Assembly: GCF_008629675.1 (NCBI RefSeq)
Contig: NZ_VWOX01000003.1
Coordinates: forward strand, 558,001-622,000
Source of the DNA: Roseiconus nitratireducens
GTDB taxonomy: Bacteria; Planctomycetota; Planctomycetia; Pirellulales; Pirellulaceae
Reading direction: 5' to 3'
DNA length: 64,000 bases
Below the pieces are notes generated by a model. That model had not been told where the DNA came from. It ran no database searches and was given only the letters and a program-made list of their open reading frames with translations. Made by a program: the position numbers and the translations under genes. Each line of letters begins with the position of its first letter. Position 1 is the stretch's first letter. Below, piece by piece: positions 1 to 10,558 of this stretch.

Positions 1-1
1 C

Positions 2-682
2 CAGACCACGGTAGTTCCGTCGATCGGACCGTCCTATGGCCTTGCGGCCGACCAGGTGGAGATGCTCCGCGGGTTTGACTTTCCCACGGCGATGCTGCTG
101 CCCTCTCGAGACGTCGTCGATCCGCAAGGGATCGCCAGCGGGATCCGCCGATTGGCCGAACGCTTGGGCAAGCCCTTGGTGGTGTACCTGAAATTCGATC
201 GCTGGCTGGAACCGTCCCTGATCGAAGCGTTGCACCGTGACGGGGCGATTTCCTGGATCAAGTACGCGGTCGTTTTGGATGACCCCAGCCAGGACGATTA
301 TCTGCGGGAAGTGCTGGACGTGTTTCCCTCCGAGCGGGTGGTCAGCGGGATCGGTGAACAGCCGGCAATTGTCCACTTGCGTGACTTCGGCGTGGAAGGA
401 TTCACCAGCGGGTGTGTCTGCGTGGCGCCCGAACGCAGCATGGCAATGCTGCGTGCCATTCAAGACGGCGACTTCGACACCGCGGAATCCATCCGCCAAT
501 GGTTCCAACCCTTGGAAGATCTGCGAAACCACTACAGCCCGATCCGAGTCTTGCACCACGCGGTCCAGGAGGCCGACATCGCGACGACCGGTCCGATCCT
601 GCCGATGTTGAGTGACTTGGACGAGGAAGTGGTCGGCCAGATTCGGAACGTGGTTCAATCGATGCGGTCACATCAGGCGTGA
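2..682 (+). CDS. Dihydrodipicolinate synthase (DapA) family protein, 5' end missing
   Basis: The reading frame is open from the first bases of the window, so only the C-terminal ~226 residues are present. The segment with YLKFDRW and then SWIKYAVV matches the C-terminal half of the DapA/NAL aldolase TIM barrel; the Lys in IKYA sits where the family has its Schiff-base lysine. A glycine-rich stretch (GFTSGCVCVAP) and the helical tail also fit. The family condenses or cleaves pyruvate or related 2-oxoacids with aldehydes. Substrate cannot be told from this fragment, and the gene need not be the lysine-pathway dapA. It converges on the lipoprotein-like gene downstream. Confidence 0.8.
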   Translation, partial: QTTVVPSIGPSYGLAADQVEMLRGFDFPTAMLLPSRDVVDPQGIASGIRRLAERLGKPLVVYLKFDRWLEPSLIEALHRDGAISWIKYAVVLDDPSQDDYLREVLDVFPSERVVSGIGEQPAIVHLRDFGVEGFTSGCVCVAPERSMAMLRAIQDGDFDTAESIRQWFQPLEDLRNHYSPIRVLHHAVQEADIATTGPILPMLSDLDEEVVGQIRNVVQSMRSHQA

Positions 683-717
683 CGCAACCGGCATCCATGA
701 CCATCAAGCATCGACCA

Positions 718-1116
718 TCAATCATCGATGGTGGCGGTGGCCATGGCGTGGGTGCGACTGATGTGCACGATTGCGGCGATGGCGGTGATCTGGATCACGG
801 CAATCATCAGCGGTGGCGTGGTGCGAAGCTTCAAGAAGCAGCGACGAATCCAACTGGGCTCCAGACGCTGCTGACGCTCCATCCAGGATTCGATCGATTG
901 CGGTCGACTGTTTGGCGGGGCGGTCCACAACGATGCGTCTTCCCAGCCGTACTTCGTGCGACGCAGACCAGATGGAATCGCGGCATCCGAATCGGACGTC
1001 GTGACGAATCGGCCTCGTTCGTTTTCGAAGCGTTCCGGCGGGGAACAACCGGCAGCCGCCAGCAGACATACCAGTCCAACGGCCCACGCAGCGCGGAAGA
1101 TGCAATGTGGATTCAT
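718..1116 (-). CDS. Small putative lipoprotein, function unknown
   Basis: The predicted protein is 132 residues from the ATG at 1116. A longer frame runs to 1197, but the internal Met gives a compact lipoprotein signal: hydrophobic AVGLVCLLAAAGC with a lipobox-type LAAAGC, so Cys would be lipidated. The middle is polar and Trp/Arg-rich, and a second hydrophobic segment (PPLMIAVIQITAIAAIVHI) lies near the C-terminus. I do not recognise a family. It converges on the DapA-family gene. No strong ribosome binding site is visible. A long opposite-strand frame across the same DNA looks like a shadow. Confidence 0.5.
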   Translation of the reverse strand: MNPHCIFRAAWAVGLVCLLAAAGCSPPERFENERGRFVTTSDSDAAIPSGLRRTKYGWEDASLWTAPPNSRPQSIESWMERQQRLEPSWIRRCFLKLRTTPPLMIAVIQITAIAAIVHISRTHAMATATIDD

Positions 1117-1421
1117 GCCGGGGACGAATTGCACATCGCGTACCCGGAGGACCAGCGATACCGCAAACGAAGTTGCAACCTCGCTGGTGCGATGCACCTA
1201 AAACCAGTCCCCGAACCCGGAAAAAGAGCAGTTCGATTGCCCTCATCGGCCTTCGCCAAGGCCGCACCCCCGAACAGGAAAAATCCGAACGACCGGTTTC
1301 ACCACGGGTCAAGTTGCCTTTTTGCAACACGCGACCGCATCCGACGTTGCCGTTTGTCAACGTCGACGGCCACAGCCATCGGGCCCCACCCGGGACACCC
1401 TTCGCCTGTCCGGCTGCCGTC

Positions 1422-2234
1422 TCAGCGTGCTTCGGCCGCAGCCAGTTGAACGCCTTCCGGCTGCGACGACCGTGGCTGACGCGCTTCATCGATCAAAGAC
1501 GTCAGGAAGTCCCGGGATTGCACGTAGTCCTCCGGTTCATACTGGTGCATCCTGGATCTCAGTTCCTGTTTGACCCGCGCGATCCAGTCTCGCATGGGAA
1601 GGAAATGATCCGGATTGATCTGTCCGTGCACCTGGCGTTGGTAGAACACCTCGTCAATCGGCTGTCGAGCCTTGGCGAAGTGGCTCGTCTGCAGCAGCAG
1701 CGGCCAACGCACCTGACCGGTGGCCGGATCGACCGGCCGCTCGATGACCGGCGGATCGAAGCGATGAGCCGCCAATTTGGCTTCGCGAATCAGCCGGCCG
1801 CGTTCATGCAGATGGCCAAATCGGTAGTCGCGATTGATGCGTTTCTTTTCCATCCGGGTCAGTTGATACTGCACACTGTTTTCCATGACCTCGCGGTCGG
1901 CATAGGCATGCTGAATCCGTGCCTGGCCGTACTCCGTCTGGGCTTGCGCGTTCAGCAGGTTCGCCGATGCGAGCGCTCGGACCCACGTGGCGGCCGCGTA
2001 CAGGGGCTGGGTGGCGTAGGCACTTCCGTAGCCTCCATAAGCACCGTAGCCGTAGCCGCCAGCGACCCCGTACAAGGGGATTCCGCGCGAGTGATAGCGG
2101 GCCGCATTGCAAGAGCTGCTCGAAAGGCTCGGATACCGACGGCAGGTTGATTGAGCGGAAGCTGTCTCGGCAGCGAAGACCGAGAATGCCAGGCAACCGG
2201 CGACAAGCCAGCGAAATCGAAATGACGTGTTCAT
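1422..2234 (-). CDS. Exported hypothetical protein, Gly/Tyr-rich N-terminal region
   Basis: About 270 residues from ATG 2234, chosen over an upstream ATG at 2258 because it puts a standard signal peptide (RFRWLVAGCLAFSVFAAETASAQ) at the N-terminus and has a purine-rich site upstream. After the cleavage site comes a Gly/Tyr/Ala-rich stretch (GVAGGYGYGAYGGYGSAYA), then a charged helical region of ~170 residues with many Arg, Glu and Gln. No enzymatic motif is visible. Exported proteins of this style are common in Pirellulaceae. A periplasmic or cell-envelope role is plausible but unproven. Confidence 0.65.
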   Translation of the reverse strand: MNTSFRFRWLVAGCLAFSVFAAETASAQSTCRRYPSLSSSSCNAARYHSRGIPLYGVAGGYGYGAYGGYGSAYATQPLYAAATWVRALASANLLNAQAQTEYGQARIQHAYADREVMENSVQYQLTRMEKKRINRDYRFGHLHERGRLIREAKLAAHRFDPPVIERPVDPATGQVRWPLLLQTSHFAKARQPIDEVFYQRQVHGQINPDHFLPMRDWIARVKQELRSRMHQYEPEDYVQSRDFLTSLIDEARQPRSSQPEGVQLAAAEAR

Positions 2235-2406
2235 TTGTAGAGTCCCCCGAGTCCCCATGGAACGCGTGTCAGCGGTTGAATCTTTTTGCTCCTACTTCAA
2301 GCGGGACTCGCTGCGGGATGTGACGAGAAAATGACGAGGTTTCTGGGCGGACACGTTTGACCCATTGGGAAGCGGCTCGCCGGCGAGTCAGAAAGCGCAG
2401 GAGCGC

Positions 2407-2439
2407 AAAAAAAAGCGGGAGCCGAAGCTCCCGCTTTTT
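2407..2439 (-). terminator. Rho-independent terminator of rpsA
   Basis: An 8-bp GC-rich stem (GCGGGAGC, loop CGAA, GCTCCCGC) lies ~50 bp past the rpsA stop codon. A run of eight A on the + strand gives an eight-U tail for minus-strand transcripts, and five T follow on the other side, so it may work in both directions. Confidence 0.9.
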
Positions 2440-2490
2440 GCGGTTGGTGCATAGGTTCCGGGGCGCCGGGGCGCCGCAGCGGACCGAGGA

Positions 2491-4284
<1,794 letters not shown>

Positions 4285-4701
4285 GAAATTTTCCAAGTGG
4301 AATCGGCCGACAAATCGGCAAAGCAAGCCGGGGCGGTAGAGAACACGCCGTGGCGAAGAATCAATCGCCGTGGAACGCTCCGCACTGTTTGCGGTCTACT
4401 GCTCGTACGCGACAGATTCTGGGGTTGGAGGATTGAAACGCCTTTCCGCTGCGAACCGTGCCGGGTTGAATCGAAGGTCACGGTGACGACGCGTGTCGAA
4501 AGAAAATCACGCATCGGGGCAGGGGTCTGAGCGACGCGCTCAGAAGGTTTAGCCCGGAAAGGTAACAGAGGTCCGGAGTCCCCACAACAGCATTTCCGCC
4601 GGATTTACGCGATCTTGGGCGGCTAACGCAAGATCGGCTGGGCGAGTAAACTGCCTTGCGTTTGCTCCCTCGAAACCACTTCGTCCGCCAGTCCGCTTTT
4701 C
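4285..4701. other. Intergenic region between divergent rpsA and rpiB
   Basis: The 417 bp must hold the promoters for both genes, but I could not assign -35/-10 boxes with confidence. A perfect 7-bp hairpin (CTGAGCG, loop ACG, CGCTCAG) lies at 4527-4543. No convincing gene is present; long frames here are extensions of antisense shadows of rpsA. Confidence 0.5.
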
Positions 4702-5241
4702 ATGTCCGATCCGAACGTCTCCCCCTCTGCAGCCAATCCGTCTGCCGCCGCCAGCCCCGCCCCCCTCCGCGTGGCCATCGGAGGCGATCACGCCGGGTTC
4801 CCGCTCAAGCAGGTCGTTTCCGACTACTTGCAGACGACTCCGGACGCCACGCTGGTGGGAAAGGTCATTGATTGTGGCGCCAACAGTGCCGAGCGGTCCG
4901 ACTACCCGGACTTTGCCATCGCGGTCTCCCGCCAAATCGTCCAGCAGCAGGCCGACCGCGGAATCCTGATTTGCGGCAGCGGCGTCGGCGTCAGCGTGGC
5001 CGCCAACAAGATCCCCGGCATTCGGGCCGCCATCTGCCACGACACCTATTCGGCGCACCAGGGCGTCGAGCACGACGACATGAACGTGTTGTGCATCGGG
5101 GGACGAATCATCGGCAGCGAGCTGGCCCTGGAGATCATTCGCTCTTTTCTGGCCGCACGCTACACTCCGGGAGAACGACACCAGCGTCGGCTGGACAAAG
5201 TGCTTCAAATCGAGCAGCAGGGACGCGCCGCCTTGGATTGA
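4702..5241 (+). CDS. rpiB: Ribose-5-phosphate isomerase B (RpiB/LacAB family)
   Basis: The 179-residue product interconverts ribose 5-phosphate and ribulose 5-phosphate in the non-oxidative pentose phosphate pathway. Family motifs are clear: IGGDHAGFPLK near residue 27 (Asp29-His30), ERSDYPDFA, the catalytic-Cys loop ICGSGVGVSVAANK (Cys91), and ICHDTYSA (His113). About 20 Ala/Ser/Pro-rich residues precede the conserved domain, so the true start could be slightly inside; no strong Shine-Dalgarno supports ATG 4702. aroC follows 67 bp downstream on the same strand and may be co-transcribed. Confidence 0.92.
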   Translation: MSDPNVSPSAANPSAAASPAPLRVAIGGDHAGFPLKQVVSDYLQTTPDATLVGKVIDCGANSAERSDYPDFAIAVSRQIVQQQADRGILICGSGVGVSVAANKIPGIRAAICHDTYSAHQGVEHDDMNVLCIGGRIIGSELALEIIRSFLAARYTPGERHQRRLDKVLQIEQQGRAALD

Positions 5242-5308
5242 CGCCCACACCCGCGGTCCCTGATTCTCTTCCAATCGCCAACGTCCCCGATTCAAACAGC
5301 TATCTCCG

Positions 5309-6559
5309 ATGGAAATCCTGGGCGGACCTTTTTTCGCAGTCGCGGGAGCCGGTGAATCGCACGGACCGGCAATCACGTCGATCGTGTTCGGCTGCCCGGC
5401 GGGTCTGATGCTCCGCCGCGATCAGATCCAGCCGTTTCTCGATCGCCGCCGCCCCGGAGGCAACAAGCACGGCACCCCGCGCAACGAGAAGGACAAGGTC
5501 GTCCTGCTCTCGGGGCTGTATCAGAACGATCACGGCGCGCTGCTGGGCGGCTCGAACGTCACCGTCGAAGTTGACGGCGCTTCGTTCCAGACCGAAGGCT
5601 ATGAAGCCGGCTACACGACCGGTGAACCGATCGCCGCCATGGTGCTCTCAACGAGCAAAAAGTCGGGCGACTACACCCAATTCGTCGGTCCCAAAGGTCA
5701 GGTCCGCCCCGGCCACACCGATTTGGTGAAATTCCACAAGTCCCGCGGCTTCGTCGACGTGCGAGGCGGCGGGCGAAGCAGCTATCGGGCGACCATCACC
5801 GACGTGATCGGCGGCAGCATCGCACGCTTGTTTCTTAACCAGACGTTCGGGACCGTCCTGCTATCGTCGATCGACCGCGTCGGACCGCTACGGGCCAAGG
5901 TGTCCCTGGCAGACCGTTGCCAGGCGTTGATGGAATCCGCCGATTCGCTGCACGTTGATGCGGCCAGCCTGCAGAAACTGGAGACGGAGTTGATGTCGGC
6001 GGAGATCCCGTCGGCCGACCCCGCATTCGCCGACGAAGCCGCCGAGCTGATCAAACAGACTCGCAAGGAGGGTGATTCTCTGGGAGCCCGTGTGGAGGTC
6101 GTGGCCGTCAACGTCCCGCCGCTGCTGGGTGATCCGCTGTACCAAAGTCTGAAAGTCCGCGTGATGGGCGTGCTGGGCGGATTGAACGCGGTCCAGTCCT
6201 GCGAAGTCGGAGCGGGCATCGACGTCATCGGTCGGACCGGCAGTGAAAACAACGACGCCATCCGACGCTCCGGATACGTCAGCAACTCCCACGGCGGACT
6301 GATCGGGGGCGTCACCACCGGAATGCCGCTGGTGTTCCGCGTCGGCTTCAAGCCCACCTCCACGATCAACAAGCCTCAGAAATCGGTCACCAAAGATTTG
6401 ACCGAGATCGATTTCGAGCTGGAGAAGGGACGCCACGACCCCTGCGTCGGAGTCCGCGCCGGCGTGACCCTGGAATCACGCGTCGCCATCGAACTGATGA
6501 ACGCCGCGCTCAGCCAACGTGCCCAGAGCCTGGGCGAGGGGCTGCCCAGCCTGTTCTGA
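5309..6559 (+). CDS. aroC: Chorismate synthase
   Basis: The 416-residue product makes chorismate from 5-enolpyruvylshikimate 3-phosphate, the last step of the shikimate pathway, using reduced FMN. The N-terminal GAGESHGPAI motif, the RPGHTDLVKFHK segment, RGGGRSSYRAT and the late SNSHGGLIGGVTTGMP and KGRHDPCVGVRA motifs are all present. It is somewhat longer than many homologues (~360-390), with extra sequence in the middle (about residues 195-245). rpiB lies just upstream. A REP array and a bidirectional terminator lie downstream. Confidence 0.96.
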   Translation: MEILGGPFFAVAGAGESHGPAITSIVFGCPAGLMLRRDQIQPFLDRRRPGGNKHGTPRNEKDKVVLLSGLYQNDHGALLGGSNVTVEVDGASFQTEGYEAGYTTGEPIAAMVLSTSKKSGDYTQFVGPKGQVRPGHTDLVKFHKSRGFVDVRGGGRSSYRATITDVIGGSIARLFLNQTFGTVLLSSIDRVGPLRAKVSLADRCQALMESADSLHVDAASLQKLETELMSAEIPSADPAFADEAAELIKQTRKEGDSLGARVEVVAVNVPPLLGDPLYQSLKVRVMGVLGGLNAVQSCEVGAGIDVIGRTGSENNDAIRRSGYVSNSHGGLIGGVTTGMPLVFRVGFKPTSTINKPQKSVTKDLTEIDFELEKGRHDPCVGVRAGVTLESRVAIELMNAALSQRAQSLGEGLPSLF

Positions 6560-6587
6560 TCAATCTTTTTGAGCAACTTTGGCTTTC

Positions 6588-6760
6588 CGCCGTCTGGCGA
6601 CGGCAGCTACGGCGACCCTTGAAAGTAGCCACGCTCGCCAGAGTGTGGTCTTCGCTGCGGCGCCGCCGTCTGGCGACGGCAGCTACGGCGACCTCTTGAA
6701 AGTAGCCACGCTCGCCAGCGCGTGGTATTCGCTGCAGCGCAACCGTCTGGCGACGACAGC
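6588..6760. repeat. REP-like palindrome array (five units, alternating orientation)
   Basis: Five units of the window's main palindrome family lie between aroC and the next gene: reverse-oriented units near 6588, 6663 and 6741, and forward units near 6626 and 6702. Each forward unit reads GTAG, then a stem around the loop GCCA (CCACGCTC-type stem). The reverse ones have the CCGTC/GACGG-type stem. The last copy is degraded and has lost GTAG. They alternate, giving inverted pairs (REPIN/BIME-like). Confidence 0.85.
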
Positions 6761-6785
6761 GACGCGGACCTCCTGATTCACGCGC

Positions 6786-6822
6786 AAAAAAACGCAGTGC
6801 GTTTCAACGAACACACTGCGTT
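6786..6822 (-). terminator. Bidirectional rho-independent terminator
   Basis: A perfect 9-bp inverted repeat, AACGCAGTG at 6791-6799 and CACTGCGTT at 6814-6822, is preceded on the + strand by seven A and followed by ACTTTT. It lies ~100 bp past the stop of the minus-strand gene at 6921 and could also end aroC transcripts. Confidence 0.75.
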
Positions 6823-6920
6823 ACTTTTCGCTCGCGAGCATGGATCACCATGCCAAGTGATCACCGGCATGAGATCCCTTCGCCGTGGTCGATGACCGAC
6901 CCGGCTTCAGCGACGCACGC

Positions 6921-8264
6921 TTAGCGGTCGCTGCGATAACTGACTCGCTCCGACGATTCCTCTTGGTCGCCTTGGTTGCCAGCGGATGCCGATTGGTTCT
7001 GCGGCATGCGGAATCGCTTTTGGTCGTCGGGCCGCGGTAGTTCGACGGTCTCGCCGTCGTTGCGGACCTGCTCGGCAATCATCGCGGGTGTCCCGTTGAT
7101 TCGACCAGGACGGACCAGCAATGAAACCCGGTCACCATTTTCAAGATCCAGGGAATTCAGCTTGGAAACCGGACCAAGATTGACCAGTTCGCTCTTTCCG
7201 TTGACCAGCCGGACGCGGGCCACCACGTGACGTTCGTCTTGACCTCGGAACTTGGCTTTTCGCGATTGCAGGACTTCGCCGCGCACGCGTTTCAGAAATC
7301 GGCTGGAAGGCAATTCGACAGACACGTTGTCGCCACCGGAACTCACTTTCTGAGCCATCAGGACGGTCTTTCCGTTGATGCGTCCACGTTCGCCCTGAAC
7401 GGACACTCGATCACCCTGCTGCAGGTCCAACGGCTTCAGCTTGGACGCCGGTCCCAGACAAACTTTTGCGGTCCGCCCGTCGTCGGTTTTGACCCGGGCG
7501 ATGACCTGTTTGCCGTCGATGCCGGCAAAATCTTCCATCCGCTTTTCCACGATCTTTCCCTCGACCGACTCACTGCGCTGCTTGGCATTGGCCGTTGAAT
7601 CCGTCGAACGGTTCATCGCGGTATAGCTTTCTTCGTTGCTTTGGCCATTGCGTCCGTTCCAGCGGGAGTTTTGGTCCTGTTGCCCGCGGTCCTGTTGCTG
7701 TCGTGCCTGCCGGTTGGCCTGACGATTAGCTCGATTCCGACTGTCTTGCCGTGCTCGTTCCAAGTCGTAGACGTAGATCGACTCGATCGACTCGTACTGA
7801 CCGTCGTTGTCGTAATCGGCGGCGATGCGAACCCATCCAGCGGGCTCCAGATTCATCTCCGCGTTGCGGCTCGATCCGTCGCCACGGCGTGAATCGGACA
7901 TGCCGCGCTCTCCCGAGTCCCGACTCATCTTCCGATCGGTCGACCTGCCGTCATCACGATCATTGCGATTCGACTGATCGCCCCGCTCGTTGCGATTTCC
8001 GTCTCGATACGAGCTCATGCGACGATTCCGTTCGCTGCGATCCGTCTCAGACGAGTTTGATTCGGATGTCTGGGAGTGCAGCTCTTCCCAGTAATCATCG
8101 CTGTCGGAACCGTGGTTATGACCAGTGCTTTGGCCGGTGCTCGATTGACCGTTGGAATGCTGATCCGACGAATGCTGATGCTCTTGTGCAAAACCAGCGA
8201 CCGGAAGTGAAACCAAGCCGGCGGTCAAAAGTGCCATCAATGGATGTCTTGTTCGTTGATTCAT
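6921..8264 (-). CDS. Exported hypothetical protein with duplicated C-terminal domain
   Basis: 447 residues with a signal peptide (MALLTAGLVSLPVAGFAQ) and a clear GGAGAG site 8 nt before ATG 8264. Residues ~25-130 are low-complexity, rich in His, Ser, Asn, Arg and Asp. Next comes a short segment, GWVRIAADYDNDGQYESI, that resembles a Ca-binding Asp loop. The C-terminal half contains two related ~75-residue modules sharing the pattern R(V/I)...GxVxNLGPxSKLxxLDLxxGDRVSxxxxxGRINGxxxM. They look like small all-beta domains. I do not know the family. It probably forms an operon with the acidic exported protein 78 bp upstream. Confidence 0.75.
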   Translation of the reverse strand: MNQRTRHPLMALLTAGLVSLPVAGFAQEHQHSSDQHSNGQSSTGQSTGHNHGSDSDDYWEELHSQTSESNSSETDRSERNRRMSSYRDGNRNERGDQSNRNDRDDGRSTDRKMSRDSGERGMSDSRRGDGSSRNAEMNLEPAGWVRIAADYDNDGQYESIESIYVYDLERARQDSRNRANRQANRQARQQQDRGQQDQNSRWNGRNGQSNEESYTAMNRSTDSTANAKQRSESVEGKIVEKRMEDFAGIDGKQVIARVKTDDGRTAKVCLGPASKLKPLDLQQGDRVSVQGERGRINGKTVLMAQKVSSGGDNVSVELPSSRFLKRVRGEVLQSRKAKFRGQDERHVVARVRLVNGKSELVNLGPVSKLNSLDLENGDRVSLLVRPGRINGTPAMIAEQVRNDGETVELPRPDDQKRFRMPQNQSASAGNQGDQEESSERVSYRSDR

Positions 8265-8342
8265 GTTGTCTCTCCTTCATTAGTGATTGATCGTTGTCAA
8301 TTCCTTCACCGCCTCCGGTGGCGGCGAAGGTTCATGTCGCGG

Positions 8343-8777
8343 TTACCGCGCGTCGTACCAAGCATCGAAGCCCGGCGACTGGTCGAACCAGTCGGACGTG
8401 AAGTAGCCGCGGCGATTCTGGTCCCGGTACGAATCGCGATCTCGGCGAGGTTGCTCTTCGTAGTAGTCATCCGCGGAGGCGAACTCGTCGTTGTCGTAGT
8501 ATTCGCCGTAGTAGTCATCGTCGTAGTTGCCGTAGTAACTGTCGTACGCGTCTTCGTACGAGACGTCGTCATCGTTTCCAAACCAGTCACTGGGGTCGTA
8601 CCATTCTTCTTCGTGGTATCCGTAACCCGGTTCCCACTCGTACTGCTGTGCGGTTGCGGTCTGAGCCGACAAAGCCAGCGGAACCATCAACGCGGCGACG
8701 GCCGCGCAACTCTTTACCAGGACTTGGACGTTTGGCGCGTGGGTCAACATGCTTGTCTTGCTGGATCGGTTCTGCAT
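8343..8777 (-). CDS. Small exported acidic Tyr/Asp-rich protein
   Basis: 144 residues from ATG 8777, preceded by an excellent AAAGGAGG site 7 nt upstream, which settles the start. An N-terminal signal peptide (VLVKSCAAVAALMVPLALSAQTATA) is followed by a strongly acidic, Tyr-rich region with repeated Asp/Tyr/Glu clusters and a basic patch (PRRDRDSYRDQNRRG). No family is recognised. The composition suggests a disordered periplasmic or surface protein, possibly one that binds cations. It is upstream of, and likely co-transcribed with, the basic Arg/Asn-rich exported protein at 6921-8264. Confidence 0.7.
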   Translation of the reverse strand: MQNRSSKTSMLTHAPNVQVLVKSCAAVAALMVPLALSAQTATAQQYEWEPGYGYHEEEWYDPSDWFGNDDDVSYEDAYDSYYGNYDDDYYGEYYDNDEFASADDYYEEQPRRDRDSYRDQNRRGYFTSDWFDQSPGFDAWYDAR

Positions 8778-9420
8778 GTGGAACCTCCTTTGTTGTTCGG
8801 TAGTTTTGCGGGGAATTCAGTCGATGCGGGTGGAACCAAAAGGATCCCTTTGCACGTGCATCGGTCCGACACAACGAAAGGGTCGCAAAGGCCATGCCCG
8901 AATGCCGCGACCGATTGAACTGCAAAGCATCCTGGACCGCCAACCGCTCGTCCTGGTGCGCCGAAGATCTCGCAACATTCAGCCGCTGACAGCATGTGCG
9001 GGCGAGGGGCGATCCACCGACAAATCGAAGTCCGCTTGAACAAGACGAGCGGAGATTGAACGGACGTTCGGGTCGATACCGATCAATCCACGCGCCGATT
9101 CAGATAGAACCCGCCGCGCCCCGCCGACGATGATGCGTCAATGATTGATGTGATTGATCGGCGAACAGCGATCGCAAGTGGCAATGCGGCCGGCCCCACG
9201 CCATTGAACTGCAGAAACTTGCGGGATCAAACGCGCGTCAAAATTGAATCGACTTGCGAGCCAACGTTTTTCCGCCAGAAGCGGACGAAAGACAGCTTGG
9301 TGCCTGATTGAACACCTGTGCCGCTGCTGTCCCGACATTCCGATCGATCGGAACGCAGGTCTGTTTGATCGCGACGCGAAGAAGCCGTTCCGGACAGAGC
9401 CACTTTCCAGTGATTCTCGG
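8778..9420. other. Intergenic region, no gene seen
   Basis: About 640 bp upstream of the two exported-protein genes. The Shine-Dalgarno for the gene at 8343-8777 lies at its left edge, and the promoter must be here. Short frames across the region look random and lack signal peptides, binding sites or family motifs. The right end runs into a 93-bp dispersed repeat. Confidence 0.5.
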
Positions 9421-9513
9421 TGCAATGAGCGGAAAGACGCTGGCCGCCGGTCGATGCGAAAGAACCCGCGGCTAGCGTCACGCGGCTCACTCAATGCGAC
9501 GTTGCCCGGCTTA
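9421..9513. repeat. 93-bp dispersed palindromic repeat, copy 1
   Basis: This stretch aligns over its whole length with 16698-16790, same orientation, same length. Inside is an imperfect inverted repeat (GACGCTGGCCGCCGG and CCCGCGGCTAGCGTC) around an A-rich loop. The right edge overlaps the stop codon of pyrK on the opposite strand. Confidence 0.85.
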
Positions 9514-10377
9514 CCAGACGATTTTTTCTGCGTCAAAGATCGGACCTTCAACGCAGGTCCGCTTGTAGTCCCACTGGCCATCGGCTTGACGGACCTTGGC
9601 GACGCAAGAAAAGCAGATCCCGATTCCACAGGCCATTGGCGTTTCCATCGAGACCTGGCAATCGATTTGTCGCAAGCGACAAACCTCGGCAACCTTTTCC
9701 ATCATGATCTCGGGCCCGCAGGTGACGACGCAAACGGATTGCTTGCCCGCCAATTGGTCCAACCGGTCGGCCAACACGTCCGGTACCAGCCCGCGCTGGC
9801 CGGCCGAGCCGTCGTCGGTGCAAAGCCGGACGTCAAAACCGGCAGCCTGAAAATCGGGGACCCCGGCCAGCAACGATTCTCGCCGAGCCCCGTAAATCAG
9901 CTCCACGTCCGACGCCCATCCGTTCGGACGACCAAACGACTGCGTGCCGGCGGCTTCGCGTCCGAGCAACAACATCGGCGTTTGCCCGATGCCGCCGACT
10001 GCCATGATCAGTCGGTCACAGGGGCGCGGCGTGAAGCCGTTGCCCAGCGGGCCCCACAAGCTGACTTTGGTTCCGATGGGGCTGTCGGCGCAGGCCGTCG
10101 TGAAGACACCCTTCTTCAGATAGATCAAGTCGATCCAGCGTGGATTCCCCTGGTCATCGGCAACCACGTCGTAAATCGCCAGGGCCCTGCCGATCAGTGG
10201 TGCGTTGACGCCGGCCAACCGAATCATCACGAACTGCCCGGGGACGGCGGTCGAGGCAATCTGCGGAGCCGCCACGCGGAGCCGAAACGTTGCTTCGGCG
10301 ATCCGTTCGTTCTGTTCCAGCACGGTTTCGACCTGGACCATCCGGTCGGCGTAGTGATCGGCGTGCAGCGATGACAT
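9511..10377 (-). CDS. pyrK: Dihydroorotate dehydrogenase electron-transfer subunit (PyrK-like)
   Basis: The 288-residue protein has the ferredoxin-reductase layout of PyrK: an FAD-binding barrel (RLRVAAPQI...PGQFVMIRL), an NAD-binding fold (MAVGGIGQTPMLLLGRE; VVTCGPEIMMEKVA) and a C-terminal 2Fe-2S motif with Cys250, Cys255, Cys258 and Cys275. In class 1B dihydroorotate dehydrogenases this subunit passes electrons from dihydroorotate to NAD. No class 1B pyrD is in the window; the pyrD at 16883 is class 2, which normally needs no PyrK. It may serve a distant pyrD or another flavoenzyme. The stop codon lies inside a dispersed repeat. Confidence 0.88.
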   Translation of the reverse strand: MSSLHADHYADRMVQVETVLEQNERIAEATFRLRVAAPQIASTAVPGQFVMIRLAGVNAPLIGRALAIYDVVADDQGNPRWIDLIYLKKGVFTTACADSPIGTKVSLWGPLGNGFTPRPCDRLIMAVGGIGQTPMLLLGREAAGTQSFGRPNGWASDVELIYGARRESLLAGVPDFQAAGFDVRLCTDDGSAGQRGLVPDVLADRLDQLAGKQSVCVVTCGPEIMMEKVAEVCRLRQIDCQVSMETPMACGIGICFSCVAKVRQADGQWDYKRTCVEGPIFDAEKIVW

Positions 10378-10558
10378 GGATTTCGGGAGCTAGTGAGGGG
10401 CGGCGGACCGGACCGTCTTAGATTAGGAGATCCGGGCCAATTGGCCAACGCCCTTGCTGCACAGCACCCTGGCTGCGCAGTAACACCCTGGCTGCGCAGC
10501 GAGGGAAGCCCGTGCGTCCTGTCGCTCCTGGCCGCCGACCGGTGCGACTTTCTGGATC

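Noticed and set aside
679-1449. 256-codon frame on the + strand after the DapA-family gene
   Set aside because: No signal peptide, binding site or motif; composition looks like translated non-coding GC-rich DNA, and a lipoprotein-like frame lies opposite.
9244-10374. 376-codon + strand frame over pyrK
   Set aside because: Antisense to the clear PyrK fold and extending into a repeat; no recognisable features.
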